The position numbers and the translations under genes were made by a program. Below are positions 27,229 to 38,044 of a DNA stretch of 64,000 bases, piece after piece. Positions within the stretch are counted from its first letter, which is position 1; every line of letters starts with the position of its first letter. Source of the stretch: an uncultured Collinsella sp. (GTDB taxonomy: Bacteria > Actinomycetota > Coriobacteriia > Coriobacteriales > Coriobacteriaceae). The notes beneath the pieces were generated by a model. That model was given only the letters and a program-made list of their open reading frames with translations. It did not search any database and was not told where the DNA came from. The stretch is taken from contig UREZ01000001.1 in assembly GCA_900547025.1 (NCBI GenBank), positions 1 through 64,000 on the forward strand. The letters run 5' to 3'.

Positions 27229-29283
27229 TTACATAATGCCGCAGAACGCGAGCAGCATGTCGATGAGCTTGATGAATACGAACGGAGCAACGATGCCGCC
27301 CAGACCCCACACGAGCAGGTTGTGGGTCAGCAGCTGTCCGGACGGGACCTCGCGGTACTTAACGCCCTTCAGCGCGGCCGGGATCAGCGCGACGATAACG
27401 AGCGCGTTATAGATGATGGCCGAAAGAACCGCGGACAGCGGGCTTGCCAGACCGAGGATGTTGAGCGCGCCAAGACCCGAGTAGATCGGCGAGAACAGGG
27501 CCGGGATGATAGCGAAGTACTTCGCCACGTCGTTGGCCACCGAGAAGGTCGTGAGCGAACCGCGGGTCATGAGCAGCTGTTTGCCAATACGCACGACCTC
27601 GATGAGCTTGGTGGGGCTGGAGTCGAGGTCGACCATGTTGCCGGCCTCCTTGGCAGCCTGGGTGCCCGTGTTCATGGCCACGGCCACGTCGGCCTGGGCC
27701 AGAGCGGGCGCGTCGTTGGTGCCGTCGCCGGTCATGGCGACCAGGTGGCCCTCACGCTGGAACTCGCGGATCTTCTCGAGCTTGCCTTCAGGGGTGGCCT
27801 CGGCCAGGAAGTCGTCAACGCCGGCCTCGGCGGCGATTGCCGCGGCGGTGAGCTGGTTGTCGCCCGTCACCATGATGGTCTTGATGCCCATCTTGCGCAG
27901 GTCGGCGAACTTTTCCTTAACGCCGGACTTGATGATGTCCTTAAGGTACACAACGCCCAGCACGCGGCAGTTCTTGGTCACGACCAGCGGGGTGCCGCCG
28001 GCCTTGGCGATGTGCTCGACGGCCTCGTCGCACTCCTGAGAGAACACGCTGCCGGCTGCCTCCACATAAGTGCGCACGGAATCGGCAGCGCCCTTGCGGA
28101 TCTCATTGCCCTCGTAGTTCACGCCGGACATACGCGTTGCCGCGGTGAACGGGATGAACTCCATACCCTTATCCTCGAGCGTGCGACCGCGCAGACCGAA
28201 CTGCTCCTTGGCGAGCACGACGATGGAACGACCCTCGGGGGTCTCGTCGGCCAGCGAGGAAAGCTGGGCGGCATCGGCCAGCTCCGCGGGATCGACGCCA
28301 TCGACCGGGATGAACTCGGCGGCTTGGCGGTTACCCAGGGTGATGGTGCCGGTCTTGTCGAGCATGAGGATGTCGACGTCGCCGGCGGCCTCGATGGCGC
28401 GGCCGGACATGGCCAGCACGTTGGCCTCGTTCAGACGGCTCATGCCGGCGATGCCGATGGCGGACAGAAGGGCGCCGATGGTAGTGGGAGCCAGGCACAC
28501 GAGCAGTGCCACGAGCGTGGTCACGGCCGTGGGGTTGACCATGTCGTTAAGACCGGCCGAGAAGCAGGAGTAACAATACAGGGCCAGCGTGACCAGGATA
28601 AAGACGATGGAGAGGGCCACCAGGAAGATCTCCAGAGCGATCTCGTTAGGGGTCTTCTTGCGCGCGGCACCCTCGACCATCGCGATCATCTTGTCCAGAA
28701 AGCTCTGGCCGGGCTCACTGGAGATCTTGACGATGATCCAGTCGGACAGCACCGTGGTACCGCCGGTAACGGCAGAGCGGTCGCCGCCGGCCTCGCGGAC
28801 CACGGGGGCGGACTCGCCGGTGATGGCGGACTCGTCAACGGAGGCAGCGCCCTCGATGACGTCGCCGTCGCCGGGAATCTGCTCGCCGGCGCGTACGATC
28901 ACCAGGTCGCCGCGCGTGAGCTCGGTGCCGGGAACGACGGTGAAGTGCTCCTTGTCCTCAACGGACTCGATGCGATGGGCCTCGACATCCTTCTTGGCCG
29001 CACGCAGGGAATCGGCCTGGGCCTTACCGCGGCCCTCGGCAAGCGCCTCGGCGAAGTTCGAGAACAGGTCGGTGAGCCACAAGATGACCGCGATGGCGAC
29101 CACATAGTAAGTGGGCACACCCGCGTCCTGCACACCGAAAATGGAAGCGACGGCCAGGACGGAGGTCATGACGGCGGAAAGCCACACTAGGAACATGACC
29201 GGGTTTTGAATCTGGACGCGAGGATCCAGCTTGGCAAACGAGTCGCGGACCGCGCGGCCCATCATGTCTTTTTGCATAGTCAT
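27229..29283 (-). CDS. kdpB: Potassium ATPase catalytic subunit KdpB
   Basis: A 684-residue P-type ATPase that powers K+ uptake. Seven membrane helices carry the phosphorylation site DKTGT (about residue 310), the TGES dephosphorylation loop (ITGESAP) and the hinge [12 protein letters not shown]. The ATG at 29283 follows AAGGAGG, which lies in the end of kdpA. The kdpA stop at 29300 is 16 nt upstream. Confidence 0.96.
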   Translation of the reverse strand: MTMQKDMMGRAVRDSFAKLDPRVQIQNPVMFLVWLSAVMTSVLAVASIFGVQDAGVPTYYVVAIAVILWLTDLFSNFAEALAEGRGKAQADSLRAAKKDVEAHRIESVEDKEHFTVVPGTELTRGDLVIVRAGEQIPGDGDVIEGAASVDESAITGESAPVVREAGGDRSAVTGGTTVLSDWIIVKISSEPGQSFLDKMIAMVEGAARKKTPNEIALEIFLVALSIVFILVTLALYCYSCFSAGLNDMVNPTAVTTLVALLVCLAPTTIGALLSAIGIAGMSRLNEANVLAMSGRAIEAAGDVDILMLDKTGTITLGNRQAAEFIPVDGVDPAELADAAQLSSLADETPEGRSIVVLAKEQFGLRGRTLEDKGMEFIPFTAATRMSGVNYEGNEIRKGAADSVRTYVEAAGSVFSQECDEAVEHIAKAGGTPLVVTKNCRVLGVVYLKDIIKSGVKEKFADLRKMGIKTIMVTGDNQLTAAAIAAEAGVDDFLAEATPEGKLEKIREFQREGHLVAMTGDGTNDAPALAQADVAVAMNTGTQAAKEAGNMVDLDSSPTKLIEVVRIGKQLLMTRGSLTTFSVANDVAKYFAIIPALFSPIYSGLGALNILGLASPLSAVLSAIIYNALVIVALIPAALKGVKYREVPSGQLLTHNLLVWGLGGIVAPFVFIKLIDMLLAFCGIM

Positions 29284-29299
29284 AAATCTGCGCCCTCCT

Positions 29300-31123
29300 T
29301 TACGCAATCATCTGGAAGAACTCGGCAACGGGGCCAAGCGCCAGGGCCGGGAAGAAGCTCAGGGCACCGATCAGCAGAACGATGAACACGAGCAGGAATA
29401 CGAACATGCCGTTGGTGGTAGACAGGGTACCGGCGCTCTCGGCGACCTTACCCTTCTTGGCCAGCGAGCCGGCGATAGCCAGCGTACCGATGATGGGCAT
29501 GAAGCGGGCGAACAGCATCTCGAGGCCGAGCATCACGTTGATCCAGGGAATGTTGCAGTTCATGCCTGCAAACGCCGAGCCGTTGTTGCCGCCGCATGAG
29601 GTGAAGGCATACAGCACCTCGGAGAAGCCGTGCGCGCCACCATTGTTGAGCTGGTCGGCAAGACCGGGCACCATGCAGGCGATGGCCGAGCACACCAGAA
29701 TGGCAAACGGAGTTGCCAAGCACAGGACAACTGCCCAGCGCATCTCGCCCGGCTCGATCTTCTTGTCCAGGAACTCAGGCGTGCGTCCGACCATGAGGCC
29801 GGCGATGAACACTGTGAGGATGGCGAAGCCGATCATGCCGTACAGGCCGCAGCCCACGCCGCCGAAGACGACCTCGCCCAGAGCCATCTGGAGCATCTGG
29901 ACAAAACCGCCCAGCGGGGTATAGGAGTCGTGCATGGAGTTAACCGAGCCATTGGAAGCAGCCGTCGTGAAAGCGGACCAGGTGGAAGAGGAGGCGATGC
30001 CAAAGCGGCTCTCCTTGCCCTCCATGTTGCCGCCGGCCTGGCCGTCGGTCATCTCGATATTGACCGCTCCGCCATCGGCCAGCTGCGGGGTGCCCGCATG
30101 CTCGTTGGCGGCGATGATGCCGGTGAAGATCACCAGCAGGATAAGCATCGCCGCGAAGATGGCCTTGCCCTGCTTGGTGTTCTTGACGCCGATACCGAAG
30201 GTGAAGCAACAGGCGGCCGGGATCAGCAGCAGGCTGGTCATCTCGATGATGTTGGTGAAGGCACTGGGGTTCTCATACGGATGGGCGGAGTTCACGCCGA
30301 AGAAGCCGCCGCCGTTGGTGCCGGACTGCTTGATGGCGACCTGAGGAGCCGCGGGACCCTGGGGCAGGAACTGCTCGGTGACCACGCGCGCGCCCTCGAC
30401 AACCTTGCCGTCGACCTTGACCGTGTCGCCCTCGATCTGGGCGCCGTCGATGACGCTCCAGCCGCCGTCTGCATTAGGCTGAACAGCGACGGGCTCTACG
30501 AGCTCAGCCTTCTGAGCCGGCTGGAAGTTGGAGATGACGCCACCGGCAGCCAGGCAGATGCCGAACACAAGGTTCAGCGGGATGAGCACATACAGGACGG
30601 TGCGGGTGAGGTCGACCCAGAAGGAACCCAGACCCTGCTCCTTGACCTGACGGAAGCCGCGGATGAGCGCGAACATGACCGCGATACCGGTGCCAGCGGA
30701 AACGAAGTTCTGCACGGTGAGACCCATGAACTGCACAAGGTAGGACAGGGTGGTCTCACCGGAGTAGGACTGCCAGTTGGTGTTGGTTATGAAGGAAGCA
30801 GCCGTATTGAACGACAGGTCCCATGACACACCCGGCAGGTGCTGGGGATTGCCTGGCAAGAAGGACTGAAGCGCCTGGAGTGCCACAAGAGTCACGAGGC
30901 CGATCCCCGAAAAGACCAGCACGCTCGCCAAATAGCGCCTACACCCCATCTGCTCTGCCACGTCGATGCGAAGCAGACGATAGACGCCACGCTCCACAGG
31001 AGCAATCACAGGCGACAGGAACGTATGCTCACCATCCATGATATGGGCCATGAACCGACCGAGCGGAACGGCCAGGACGACGAGCACGGCAAAGTACAAG
31101 ATGTACTGAATCGCAGCCTCCAT
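29300..31123 (-). CDS. kdpA: Potassium ATPase channel subunit KdpA
   Basis: A 607-residue K+-binding channel-like subunit with ten membrane helices and four pseudo-repeats of a selectivity filter. The filter segments include [17 protein letters not shown] and [10 protein letters not shown]. It is longer than E. coli KdpA (557), mainly in loops. The ATG at 31123 follows GGAGTGATT and lies 3 nt beyond the kdpF stop. Confidence 0.96.
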   Translation of the reverse strand: MEAAIQYILYFAVLVVLAVPLGRFMAHIMDGEHTFLSPVIAPVERGVYRLLRIDVAEQMGCRRYLASVLVFSGIGLVTLVALQALQSFLPGNPQHLPGVSWDLSFNTAASFITNTNWQSYSGETTLSYLVQFMGLTVQNFVSAGTGIAVMFALIRGFRQVKEQGLGSFWVDLTRTVLYVLIPLNLVFGICLAAGGVISNFQPAQKAELVEPVAVQPNADGGWSVIDGAQIEGDTVKVDGKVVEGARVVTEQFLPQGPAAPQVAIKQSGTNGGGFFGVNSAHPYENPSAFTNIIEMTSLLLIPAACCFTFGIGVKNTKQGKAIFAAMLILLVIFTGIIAANEHAGTPQLADGGAVNIEMTDGQAGGNMEGKESRFGIASSSTWSAFTTAASNGSVNSMHDSYTPLGGFVQMLQMALGEVVFGGVGCGLYGMIGFAILTVFIAGLMVGRTPEFLDKKIEPGEMRWAVVLCLATPFAILVCSAIACMVPGLADQLNNGGAHGFSEVLYAFTSCGGNNGSAFAGMNCNIPWINVMLGLEMLFARFMPIIGTLAIAGSLAKKGKVAESAGTLSTTNGMFVFLLVFIVLLIGALSFFPALALGPVAEFFQMIA

Positions 31124-31126
31124 AGT

Positions 31127-31213
31127 TTACGAATCACTCCTCATCAGAATGTAGATGTAATAGATAAAGAGTCCAATGCAGACAACTCCGATGATGGGAA
31201 TGAGGATGTCCAT
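31127..31213 (-). CDS. kdpF: Potassium ATPase small subunit KdpF
   Basis: A 28-residue peptide, almost all one membrane helix, ending with RSDS. Size, hydrophobicity and position directly before kdpA fit KdpF, which steadies the KdpABC complex through lipid-like contacts. AAAGGGG lies before its ATG. It is the first gene of the kdpFABC operon, divergent from kdpDE. Confidence 0.85.
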   Translation of the reverse strand: MDILIPIIGVVCIGLFIYYIYILMRSDS

Positions 31214-31457
31214 TTACCGCCCCTTTCACGCGCGGTCCGATGTCTCGGACGCCTGCTCTCGCAAGCGTCTGGGGACAGTAAACGCTTCTAGGGATTAAAG
31301 AGGCGTGAGGGCCGGGGCTCACGTCCTTAAGATGCCGTAAAGATGCAGGTAGAAAGCACTATTGCGGCTGCAGTGCGCCTATACTCGACCTCGCGAGCAT
31401 ACAGTGGCGTCCTCACCGCGTATGCACGCATGGACAACGCTTCAGAAAGGCTACGTT

Positions 31458-34193
31458 ATGCAGCGCGACGCATCGGACACTCGCGTCAATCCAGACCTCA
31501 TCCTCAAGGCAATTGAGAAAGACGAGGTCGCCGATGACGCTCGAACCAGCCGGGGACACCTCAAGATTTTCTTTGGCTACGCTGCTGGCGCGGGCAAAAC
31601 CTATGCGATGCTTCAAGCCGCCCACGCCGCCAAGCGGCGAGGTGTCGACGTCGTCGCGGGATACATCGAGCCGCACGAACGTCCGGCAACTGCCCATCTT
31701 GCACAAGGGCTTGAGAACGTGCCCTGTAAACTCATCGAACACAACGGCATTACGCTCAACGAGTTCGATCTAGATGCGGCTATCGAACGCGCCCCTCAGC
31801 TCATCCTTGTCGACGAGCTCGCCCATACGAATGCGCCGGGGTCTCGCCACGGCAAACGCTATCAAGACGTCGAGGAACTTCTACATGCGGGCATCGACGT
31901 CTATACGACCGTGAACGTTCAGCATATCGAGAGCCTAAACGACATGGTTGCATCCATCACCGGCGTTGTCGTGAGCGAACGAATCCCCGACCGTATCTTC
32001 GATGATGCCGACCAGGTCGAGCTCGTCGACATAGAGCCCGAAGACCTACTTGAGCGCCTTCGCGCCGGCCTCGTCTACCGTCCCGCACAAGCCGACCGAG
32101 CGCAACAGCATTTTTTTACCGTCGAGAACCTCACCGCACTCCGAGAAATCGCGCTGCGCCGCTGCGCCGATCGCACCGGCCACCTCACAGACGCCGCACG
32201 CGTGCTGGGAAACCGTGACTACTACACCAAGGAGCGTATCTTAGTCTGTGTCTCCCCGGCGCCGACCAATCCCCGCATCGTCCGTGCCGCCGCACGCATG
32301 GCGAAAGCGTTTCGCAGCGAGCTCGTCGCCCTGTTCGTAGAGAGCCCGCGCACGCAAGCCATGAGCGATGATGAGCGCGCCAAGCTTGCAGCCAATATCG
32401 CCCTAGCCGAGCAGCTCGGAGCACATATGGAAACCGTCTATGGCGACGACGTCGCGTTTCAGATCTCCGAGTTCGCGCGCCTGTCGGGTATTTCGAAGAT
32501 CGTCATGGGGCGCACGGGCGAGCGCAGCAGCGTCCGTCAGACCCTCTTCGGCCGCAAATCTCTCGTAGAACAGCTCATAACATTCGCCCCGAACCTCGAC
32601 ATTTACATCATTCCAGACCAGTCGACTCCGCCCTCCCGGCCCAAAGGACGCCGCCGTGCGCTCTCCCTGCAGCCGCCCAGCAGCCGAAACGTACTTCGCA
32701 CGCTGGCCCTCTCTCTTGTCGCCACGGCAATCGGCACGGCTTTTCGCCATCTGGGATTTGCCGATTCCAGCATCATATCCCTCTATATCCTCACGGCCCT
32801 GTTGACCGCCGTCACCACGACGGGGCGTATCTGCACGATCGTATCGAGCGTGCTCTCTGTAGTGCTTTACAACTTCTGCTTCGTCACGCCTCTGTTTTCG
32901 CTCGCCAGCTACGACCGAAGCTATCTGGTCACGTTCGGCATCATGTTCGCTACCGCTATGGTCGCCGGCGAGTTAACTGCGCGCATCGCCGACAACGCCC
33001 GTACCTCCGCCGAGAACGCATTCAAAACGCGCGTACTCCTCGAAACGAACCAGCTCTTGCAGCAAGCCCATAGCGCGGAGGAGTGCGCCCGCGTCGCCAT
33101 GAACCAACTCATCAAACTGCTAAAACTCGACGTGGTCTTCTACACCGCCGAACACGGCACGCTCGGCAAGACGCTCTATGAGTCCGCTGGCACCGAAAAC
33201 CGATCCGCAACGCTGCTCACCGACTACGAGCGCGCCGTTGCAACCTGGACCTATACCAACAACAAGCGCGCGGGCGCAAGCACGCGGACCCTGCCTGAGG
33301 CGCGCTGTCTCTACCTCGCGGTTCGCACCGGCGACAAGGTATTCGGTGTCATCGGCATCGACCTGGAGGGGCGCGAGATCGAAGCCTTCGAGCATTCGAT
33401 CGTCCTATCTATCGTAGGTGAATGCGCCTTGGCGCTCGAAAGCGACCGGGCGGCGCAAGAGCGCGAAGAGGCTGCGGTCTTGGCGAAAAACGAGCAGCTG
33501 CGCGCCAACCTTTTGCGCTCCATCGGCCACGATTTGAGGACACCCCTCACGGCTATATCCGGATCTGCGGCAATCCTTCGGAAGAGCGACGAGAAGCTCA
33601 GCCTCGAACAACGCTGCGATCTTGCCGATGCCATCTACGACGACTCCCTCTGGCTTATCGATACCGTGGAGAACCTCCTCGCCATTACACGCGTCGAGGA
33701 CGGCACCATTCGCCTCAACTTAACATCCGAGCTCATCGACGAGGTCATCGAGGCCGCCCTCAGCCATGTCGCCCAAGCATCGCATGGACGTACCGTCACC
33801 ATCGAACACACTGACGACATCCTGCTGGTACGCATCGACGTCCATCTCATCATGCAGGTGCTTACGAATCTCATCATGAACGCCTTCAAATACACGCCCG
33901 AGGACTCGACTGTCACCATCAGCGCACGTCGCGAGGGTGCGTTCGTCGTGGTGGACGTCGCAGACGATGGGCCGGGTGTGGCAGACTGCGACAAGCCTCA
34001 TATCTTTGAGCGTTTCTTCACCTCAAGCAATACGCAGCCCGTGGATTCGCGTCGAAGCATCGGCCTTGGGCTGTCGCTCTGCCGCTCCATCGTGGAGGCG
34101 CATGGCGGCGTCATCGAAGTTCGCGACAACCACCCCCATGGGGCCGTCTTCCGTTTTACCCTGCCCGCCGAGGAGATCGAGATTCATGAATAA
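31458..34193 (+). CDS. kdpD: Osmosensitive K+ sensor kinase KdpD
   Basis: A 911-residue membrane histidine kinase. It holds an N-terminal KdpD domain with Walker A GAGKTY (about residue 40), a universal-stress-protein-like domain (about 240-360), four membrane helices, a GAF-like region and a C-terminal kinase. The kinase has the H-box SIGHDLRTPLT (about residue 690), the N-box and the glycine-rich box. The ATG at 31458 follows AGAAAGG; an extension to 31362 lacks a site. The stop overlaps kdpE by 8 bp. It responds to low K+ and drives kdpFABC through KdpE. Confidence 0.95.
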   Translation: MQRDASDTRVNPDLILKAIEKDEVADDARTSRGHLKIFFGYAAGAGKTYAMLQAAHAAKRRGVDVVAGYIEPHERPATAHLAQGLENVPCKLIEHNGITLNEFDLDAAIERAPQLILVDELAHTNAPGSRHGKRYQDVEELLHAGIDVYTTVNVQHIESLNDMVASITGVVVSERIPDRIFDDADQVELVDIEPEDLLERLRAGLVYRPAQADRAQQHFFTVENLTALREIALRRCADRTGHLTDAARVLGNRDYYTKERILVCVSPAPTNPRIVRAAARMAKAFRSELVALFVESPRTQAMSDDERAKLAANIALAEQLGAHMETVYGDDVAFQISEFARLSGISKIVMGRTGERSSVRQTLFGRKSLVEQLITFAPNLDIYIIPDQSTPPSRPKGRRRALSLQPPSSRNVLRTLALSLVATAIGTAFRHLGFADSSIISLYILTALLTAVTTTGRICTIVSSVLSVVLYNFCFVTPLFSLASYDRSYLVTFGIMFATAMVAGELTARIADNARTSAENAFKTRVLLETNQLLQQAHSAEECARVAMNQLIKLLKLDVVFYTAEHGTLGKTLYESAGTENRSATLLTDYERAVATWTYTNNKRAGASTRTLPEARCLYLAVRTGDKVFGVIGIDLEGREIEAFEHSIVLSIVGECALALESDRAAQEREEAAVLAKNEQLRANLLRSIGHDLRTPLTAISGSAAILRKSDEKLSLEQRCDLADAIYDDSLWLIDTVENLLAITRVEDGTIRLNLTSELIDEVIEAALSHVAQASHGRTVTIEHTDDILLVRIDVHLIMQVLTNLIMNAFKYTPEDSTVTISARREGAFVVVDVADDGPGVADCDKPHIFERFFTSSNTQPVDSRRSIGLGLSLCRSIVEAHGGVIEVRDNHPHGAVFRFTLPAEEIEIHE

Positions 34194-34890
34194 TGCCGCT
34201 AAGTCACGCATCCTCCTGGTCGAAGATGACCTGACCGTTCAAAACCTCGTTTCGACCGCGCTTGACCTCCACGGCTATGTCGTGAGCAAGGTTTGCAACG
34301 GCCAGGCCGCCATCATGGATGCGGTGTCGCACGGCCCCAGCCTCATCATGCTCGACCTCGGCCTTCCCGACATTGACGGTATCGAGGTCATCACGAAGAT
34401 CCGAAGCTGGTCGGCAGTCCCCATTATCGTCATTTCGGCGCGCACCGAAGATTCCGACAAGATTGCAGCACTTGACGAAGGGGCAGACGACTACCTCACC
34501 AAGCCCTTTTCTGTAGATGAATTGCTCGCGCGCGTACGTGCGAATTTGAGGCGCTCCTCGATGGCGTCGAGCGAGTCGACAGAAGCGAGCACGTTCGACA
34601 ACGGTCCGCTGCATATCGACTACGCCGCGGGATACGCGACGAAAGACGGACGCGAGCTCTCGCTCACCCCAACCGAATACAAATTGCTCGTCCTTCTGGC
34701 GAAAAACGTCGACAAGGTGCTCACCCACACCTTCATCACCCGCGAGATATGGGGCACGAGCTGGGACAGCGATCTGGCGAGCCTGCGCGTGTTCATGCGC
34801 ACCCTGCGCAAGAAGATCGAGGCAGACCCCTCTCACCCCAAGATGATTCAGACGCACATGGGTGTCGGGTACCGCATGCAGCGTCTCTAG
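34186..34890 (+). CDS. kdpE: Response regulator KdpE
   Basis: A 234-residue OmpR-family activator. The receiver has the acidic pair Asp14/Asp15, the phosphoacceptor Asp57 and the Lys in TKPFS. The winged helix includes LTPTEYKLL and the end MGVGYRM. It activates kdpFABC. The start lies inside the end of kdpD. A hairpin downstream mainly serves the facing gene. Confidence 0.95.
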   Translation: MNNAAKSRILLVEDDLTVQNLVSTALDLHGYVVSKVCNGQAAIMDAVSHGPSLIMLDLGLPDIDGIEVITKIRSWSAVPIIVISARTEDSDKIAALDEGADDYLTKPFSVDELLARVRANLRRSSMASSESTEASTFDNGPLHIDYAAGYATKDGRELSLTPTEYKLLVLLAKNVDKVLTHTFITREIWGTSWDSDLASLRVFMRTLRKKIEADPSHPKMIQTHMGVGYRMQRL

Positions 34891-34910
34891 CCCGCCCAAC
34901 AAATAGTGAA

Positions 34911-34945
34911 AAACGCCCCGCGAACGGATGCTCGCGAGGCGCTTA
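34911..34945 (-). terminator. Terminator of the Cys-rich membrane protein gene
   Basis: A stem with GCGCCTCGCGAG and the complementary TTCGCGGGGCG around a short loop, followed on the minus strand by TTTTTCAC. It lies between convergent genes and may also help end kdpDE. Confidence 0.8.
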
Positions 34946-34957
34946 GATGTCTGGGGC

Positions 34958-35158
34958 TTACTTGATACCGCGGCCCAAGTCTTCGGCGATTTTGTCGACG
35001 CCTTTCAGCGCGGCACAGGTCTTTTTGTTGGAGCAATGCCCCGTGCAAACGCCACCCTGAGCGCAGTCGGCGCAGGTGCCCTTGCGGTAGATGCGCACGC
35101 ATACCGCGACAAACGCAATACCGATAACAGCCAGTACAACAATATCGATAGGTGCCAT
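34958..35158 (-). CDS. FeoB-associated Cys-rich membrane protein
   Basis: A 66-residue protein with one N-terminal membrane helix and a short cytosolic tail carrying Cys residues in CADCAQGGVC and HCSNKKTC. It matches the small FeoB-associated membrane proteins found beside feoB in Gram-positive bacteria. A Cys-rich tail could bind Fe2+ or an Fe-S cluster; the real role is unknown. AGGAGG precedes the ATG. It lies 174 nt beyond feoB, after a terminator and a repeat, so it may have its own promoter. Confidence 0.8.
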   Translation of the reverse strand: MAPIDIVVLAVIGIAFVAVCVRIYRKGTCADCAQGGVCTGHCSNKKTCAALKGVDKIAEDLGRGIK

Positions 35159-35203
35159 AGCAAGCCTCCTCTAGTTAACCACCACTTACTTTAGCCCATT
35201 CTC

Positions 35204-35255
35204 AACCACCAAAAAGGGACAGGTTTATTTTGGTCGGTTTTATCTGCGGAAACGC
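35204..35255. repeat. Dispersed hairpin, second copy
   Basis: On the plus strand this matches the reverse complement of 2855-2908, including AAAAAGGGACAGGTTTATTT and TTTTATCTG. Here the arms (ACCACCAAAA and TTTTGGTCGGT) pair imperfectly. It lies between the feoB terminator and the Cys-rich gene. Confidence 0.65.
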
Positions 35256-35270
35256 CACATCTCCCCCACC

Positions 35271-35303
35271 AAAAAGCCCGAGTGTCGCTGGGACACCCGG
35301 GCT
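35271..35303 (-). terminator. Terminator of feoB
   Basis: AGCCCGAGTGTC pairs with GGACACCCGGGCT, with one mismatch, followed by TTTTTGG on the minus strand. It lies 30 nt past the feoB stop. Confidence 0.85.
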
Positions 35304-35332
35304 CGTGGAAAGGGGTTAATCCTTATTCGGAT

Positions 35333-37660
35333 TTAAGCGGAAACTGCGGCGGAAGCAGTGTTGGTCTCGTCCTCGTCGGTCCAAGCGTGCTTGGGCATGG
35401 GACGGAAAATCTGGAAGAGCATCGCAACCAGCAGCACAATGGCCACAACCGTCCAGATACCAAACTGCCCCAGAACAAGCAGGTTGTAGAACTGGTTGAT
35501 GAACAGGCCGATGACCCAAGCGAAGGCGCACTCGTAGCCGATGGCAATCGCGGTCCACTTGCCAGAGTCCATCTGGTTGCGGATGGTGCCAATGGCGGCA
35601 AAGCACGGAGCGCACAGCAGGTTGAACGCGCCGAAGGCAACGCAAGCGCCCATGGTGGGGAACATGCCGGCAAACGCGGTCCACAGGCTCGGGTCGGTCT
35701 CGCCCGCGTCGGCGACGGACAGCAGCGATCCGGCGGTGGCGACGACGTTCTCCTTAGCGACAAGGCCAGAGACAGTCAGCGCGGTTGCCTGCCAGGTGCT
35801 AAAGCCGAGCGGGGCGAAGATCCAAGCGACCAGGTTGCCCAGCATGGCGAGCACGGAGTAGTCCATGAACTCCTCGGGGATGCCCTCCATGGCAGGCAGG
35901 AAGCCAAAGGCGCCGTTGTAGCTACCAAAGTTGGAGAGGAACCACACCACGACGGTGGACGCGAAGATGACCGTACCGGCCTTTTTGATAAAGGCCCAGC
36001 AGCGCTCCCACACATGCAGCGCCCAAGAGCGGATCGCCGGGAAGTGGTAGGCAGGAAGCTCCATAACGAACGGCGTCGGGCGACCGGCGAAGAGCTTGGT
36101 CTTCTTGAGCATGAGGCCCGAGGCGATGACGGCAAAGACGCCCAGGAAGTAGAAGAGCGGGCTGATCCACGCGGCGGTGGTGGAAGAATCGCCGATGATG
36201 GAACCCATGAGCAGGGCGATGATCGGCAGCTTAGCGCCACAGGGAATGAACGTGGTGGTCATGACCGTCATGCGGCGGTCCTTCTCGTTCTCGATGGTCT
36301 TGGTGGCCATGACGCCGGGGACGCCGCAGCCCGAGGACACGAGCATGGGGATAAAGGACTTACCGGACAGGCCAAAGCGGCGGAACACGCGGTCCATGAT
36401 GAAGGCGACGCGGGCCATGTAGCCGCAGTCCTCCAAGAAGGACAGCATGACGAACAGCAGGAACATCTGCGGGACGAAGCCGAAGATGGCGCCCAGGCCG
36501 CCGACGATACCGTCACAGACGAGCGAATCGACCAGGCCACCGTCCTCGGTGCCGCCCGCCACAAGGGCATCGTGCACCACGGTGGTGATACCCGGAACAT
36601 AGGGGCCGTACTGTGCCGGGTCGACCGAATCGGCGTCGTCGCCCGCAGCCTCGACAGCTGCGTCGTAGGCGTCGCGACCCTGGCCGAGCACGTACCAACC
36701 ATCGGTACCAAAGAGCTGGTCATTGGTGAAGTCGGTCACCGTGCCGCCCAGGGTGGAAACGGCGATGTAGTATACGCAGAACATGATGACGACAAAGATC
36801 GGCAGGCCCAGGATACGGTTGGTAACCACGCGGTCGATCTTCTCGGAGGTGCTCATCTTGGCAGGAGCCTTGGTCATGCACTCGTCGATAATGTGCGCGA
36901 TGACGCCATAGCGCTCGCCGGTGATGATGGACTCGGCATCGTCGTCGCAATCCTGCTCGCACTGGGCGACCAGCTCTTCGACGCGAGCGGCCTTCTCCTT
37001 GGTGAGGTTGATGAGTTTGCAGGCGTCTGCATCACGCTCGAACAACTTGACGGCGTAATAGCGGCGCTTGTTGGCGGGAACGCTCGCCGGCAGGTTGTTC
37101 TCGATGTGGGTCAGAACGTCCTCAATGGAAGAATCGAACTTATGCTCCGGCACCTGGCCCTTAGAAGCGGCAGACTTCTTGACCTGCTCGAACAGCTCCG
37201 TGATGCCCTTGTTCTTAAGAGCGGAGATCATCATAACCGGGCAGCCGAGCTTCTTGGAAAGCTTATCGGTGTCGATCTTGTCGCCATTCTTCTCGACCAG
37301 GTCGGCCATGTTGAGGGCGACGACCACGGGCAGACCGGTCTCGATGACCTGAAGCGCCAGGTACAGGTTGCGCTCGAGGTTGGTAGCATCGACAACCTGG
37401 ACGACCACATCGGGCTCGCCGCTCATGAGGTAATCACGCGAGCACTGCTCCTCGGGGCTGTAGGGGGAAAGCGAGTAGATGCCGGGGAGGTCCGTGATGG
37501 TAACGTTCTTGTCGCTTAGGAGCTTGGCCTCCTTTTTCTCAACCGTGACGCCGGGCCAGTTGCCAACGTAGCCGTTGGCGCCGGTGATCAGGTTGAAAAG
37601 CGTGGTCTTGCCGCAGTTGGGGTTACCCGCCAGCGCGACATGGATCTGAGAATCCGCCAT
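35333..37660 (-). CDS. feoB: Ferrous iron transporter FeoB
   Basis: A 775-residue membrane protein that imports Fe2+. The N-terminal G-domain has G1 GNPNCGKTT, G3 DLPG and G4 NMAD (VALNMADLV); its GDI domain follows. The C-terminal half has Gate-type membrane segments with the Cys motifs PCGAK and SSGCGVPG. AAGAAGG precedes the ATG. It follows two feoA genes, with an iron-regulator-like dyad before it at 37736-37755. Confidence 0.95.
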   Translation of the reverse strand: MADSQIHVALAGNPNCGKTTLFNLITGANGYVGNWPGVTVEKKEAKLLSDKNVTITDLPGIYSLSPYSPEEQCSRDYLMSGEPDVVVQVVDATNLERNLYLALQVIETGLPVVVALNMADLVEKNGDKIDTDKLSKKLGCPVMMISALKNKGITELFEQVKKSAASKGQVPEHKFDSSIEDVLTHIENNLPASVPANKRRYYAVKLFERDADACKLINLTKEKAARVEELVAQCEQDCDDDAESIITGERYGVIAHIIDECMTKAPAKMSTSEKIDRVVTNRILGLPIFVVIMFCVYYIAVSTLGGTVTDFTNDQLFGTDGWYVLGQGRDAYDAAVEAAGDDADSVDPAQYGPYVPGITTVVHDALVAGGTEDGGLVDSLVCDGIVGGLGAIFGFVPQMFLLFVMLSFLEDCGYMARVAFIMDRVFRRFGLSGKSFIPMLVSSGCGVPGVMATKTIENEKDRRMTVMTTTFIPCGAKLPIIALLMGSIIGDSSTTAAWISPLFYFLGVFAVIASGLMLKKTKLFAGRPTPFVMELPAYHFPAIRSWALHVWERCWAFIKKAGTVIFASTVVVWFLSNFGSYNGAFGFLPAMEGIPEEFMDYSVLAMLGNLVAWIFAPLGFSTWQATALTVSGLVAKENVVATAGSLLSVADAGETDPSLWTAFAGMFPTMGACVAFGAFNLLCAPCFAAIGTIRNQMDSGKWTAIAIGYECAFAWVIGLFINQFYNLLVLGQFGIWTVVAIVLLVAMLFQIFRPMPKHAWTDEDETNTASAAVSA

Positions 37661-37735
37661 TCAATCCTTCTTCCTTGTTTGCCCGCGCTGCTTTCTCCGC
37701 GCAGGCTGGATAATGTGCTTTAAAGTTGCTGCATT

Positions 37736-37755
37736 AAGTTAGAAAAACCTAACTT
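37736..37755 (-). promoter_or_regulatory. DtxR/IdeR-like operator before feoB
   Basis: The dyad AAGTTAG-AAAAAC-CTAACTT resembles the iron box bound by DtxR/IdeR or MntR proteins (TTAGGTTAGnCTAACCTAA), a usual Fe2+-dependent repressor of such genes in Actinobacteria. It lies between feoA and feoB, so feoB may also be transcribed separately. Confidence 0.55.
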
Positions 37756-37783
37756 GATCTGCAGAAATATGCGCCGCGAGTCC

Positions 37784-38005
37784 TTACTGAACCTCGACGA
37801 CGGCGGCCTCCTCCTTGCGGATGGAAAGCTCGTAGCCGCGCACGTTGATCTCGACCGGATCACCGAGCGGTGCAACCTTCACGACCTTGAACGAAGTGCC
37901 CTTGATGAGCCCCAGGTCCATAAGGTGGCGGCGAAGCGCACCCTCACCGTGAAGCTTGACGATGGTGGAGCTCTCGCCCACCTTAACGTCACCCAACGTC
38001 TTCAT
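37784..38005 (-). CDS. feoA: FeoA domain protein
   Basis: A 73-residue SH3-like protein. The segment RRHLMDLGLIKGT is the family signature. FeoA binds FeoB and adjusts its activity. It lies 39 nt behind a second FeoA gene; feoB follows 123 nt later. Confidence 0.9.
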   Translation of the reverse strand: MKTLGDVKVGESSTIVKLHGEGALRRHLMDLGLIKGTSFKVVKVAPLGDPVEINVRGYELSIRKEEAAVVEVQ

Positions 38006-38044
38006 CCTCTTGTCCCCCTTTCGGTTTTTATGAAATGCTGCGGA

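Noticed and set aside
27322..29190. Open frame of 622 codons on the plus strand opposite kdpB
   Set aside because: Low-complexity product in antisense to a certain gene.
33937..34185. N-terminal extension of KdpE
   Set aside because: It reads out of frame through kdpD. The ATG at 34186 begins a normal receiver domain.
35282..37519. Open frame of 745 codons on the plus strand opposite feoB
   Set aside because: It mirrors the codon pattern of feoB in GC-rich DNA, is rich in His, Asp and Arg, and shows no family features. feoB on the other strand is certain.
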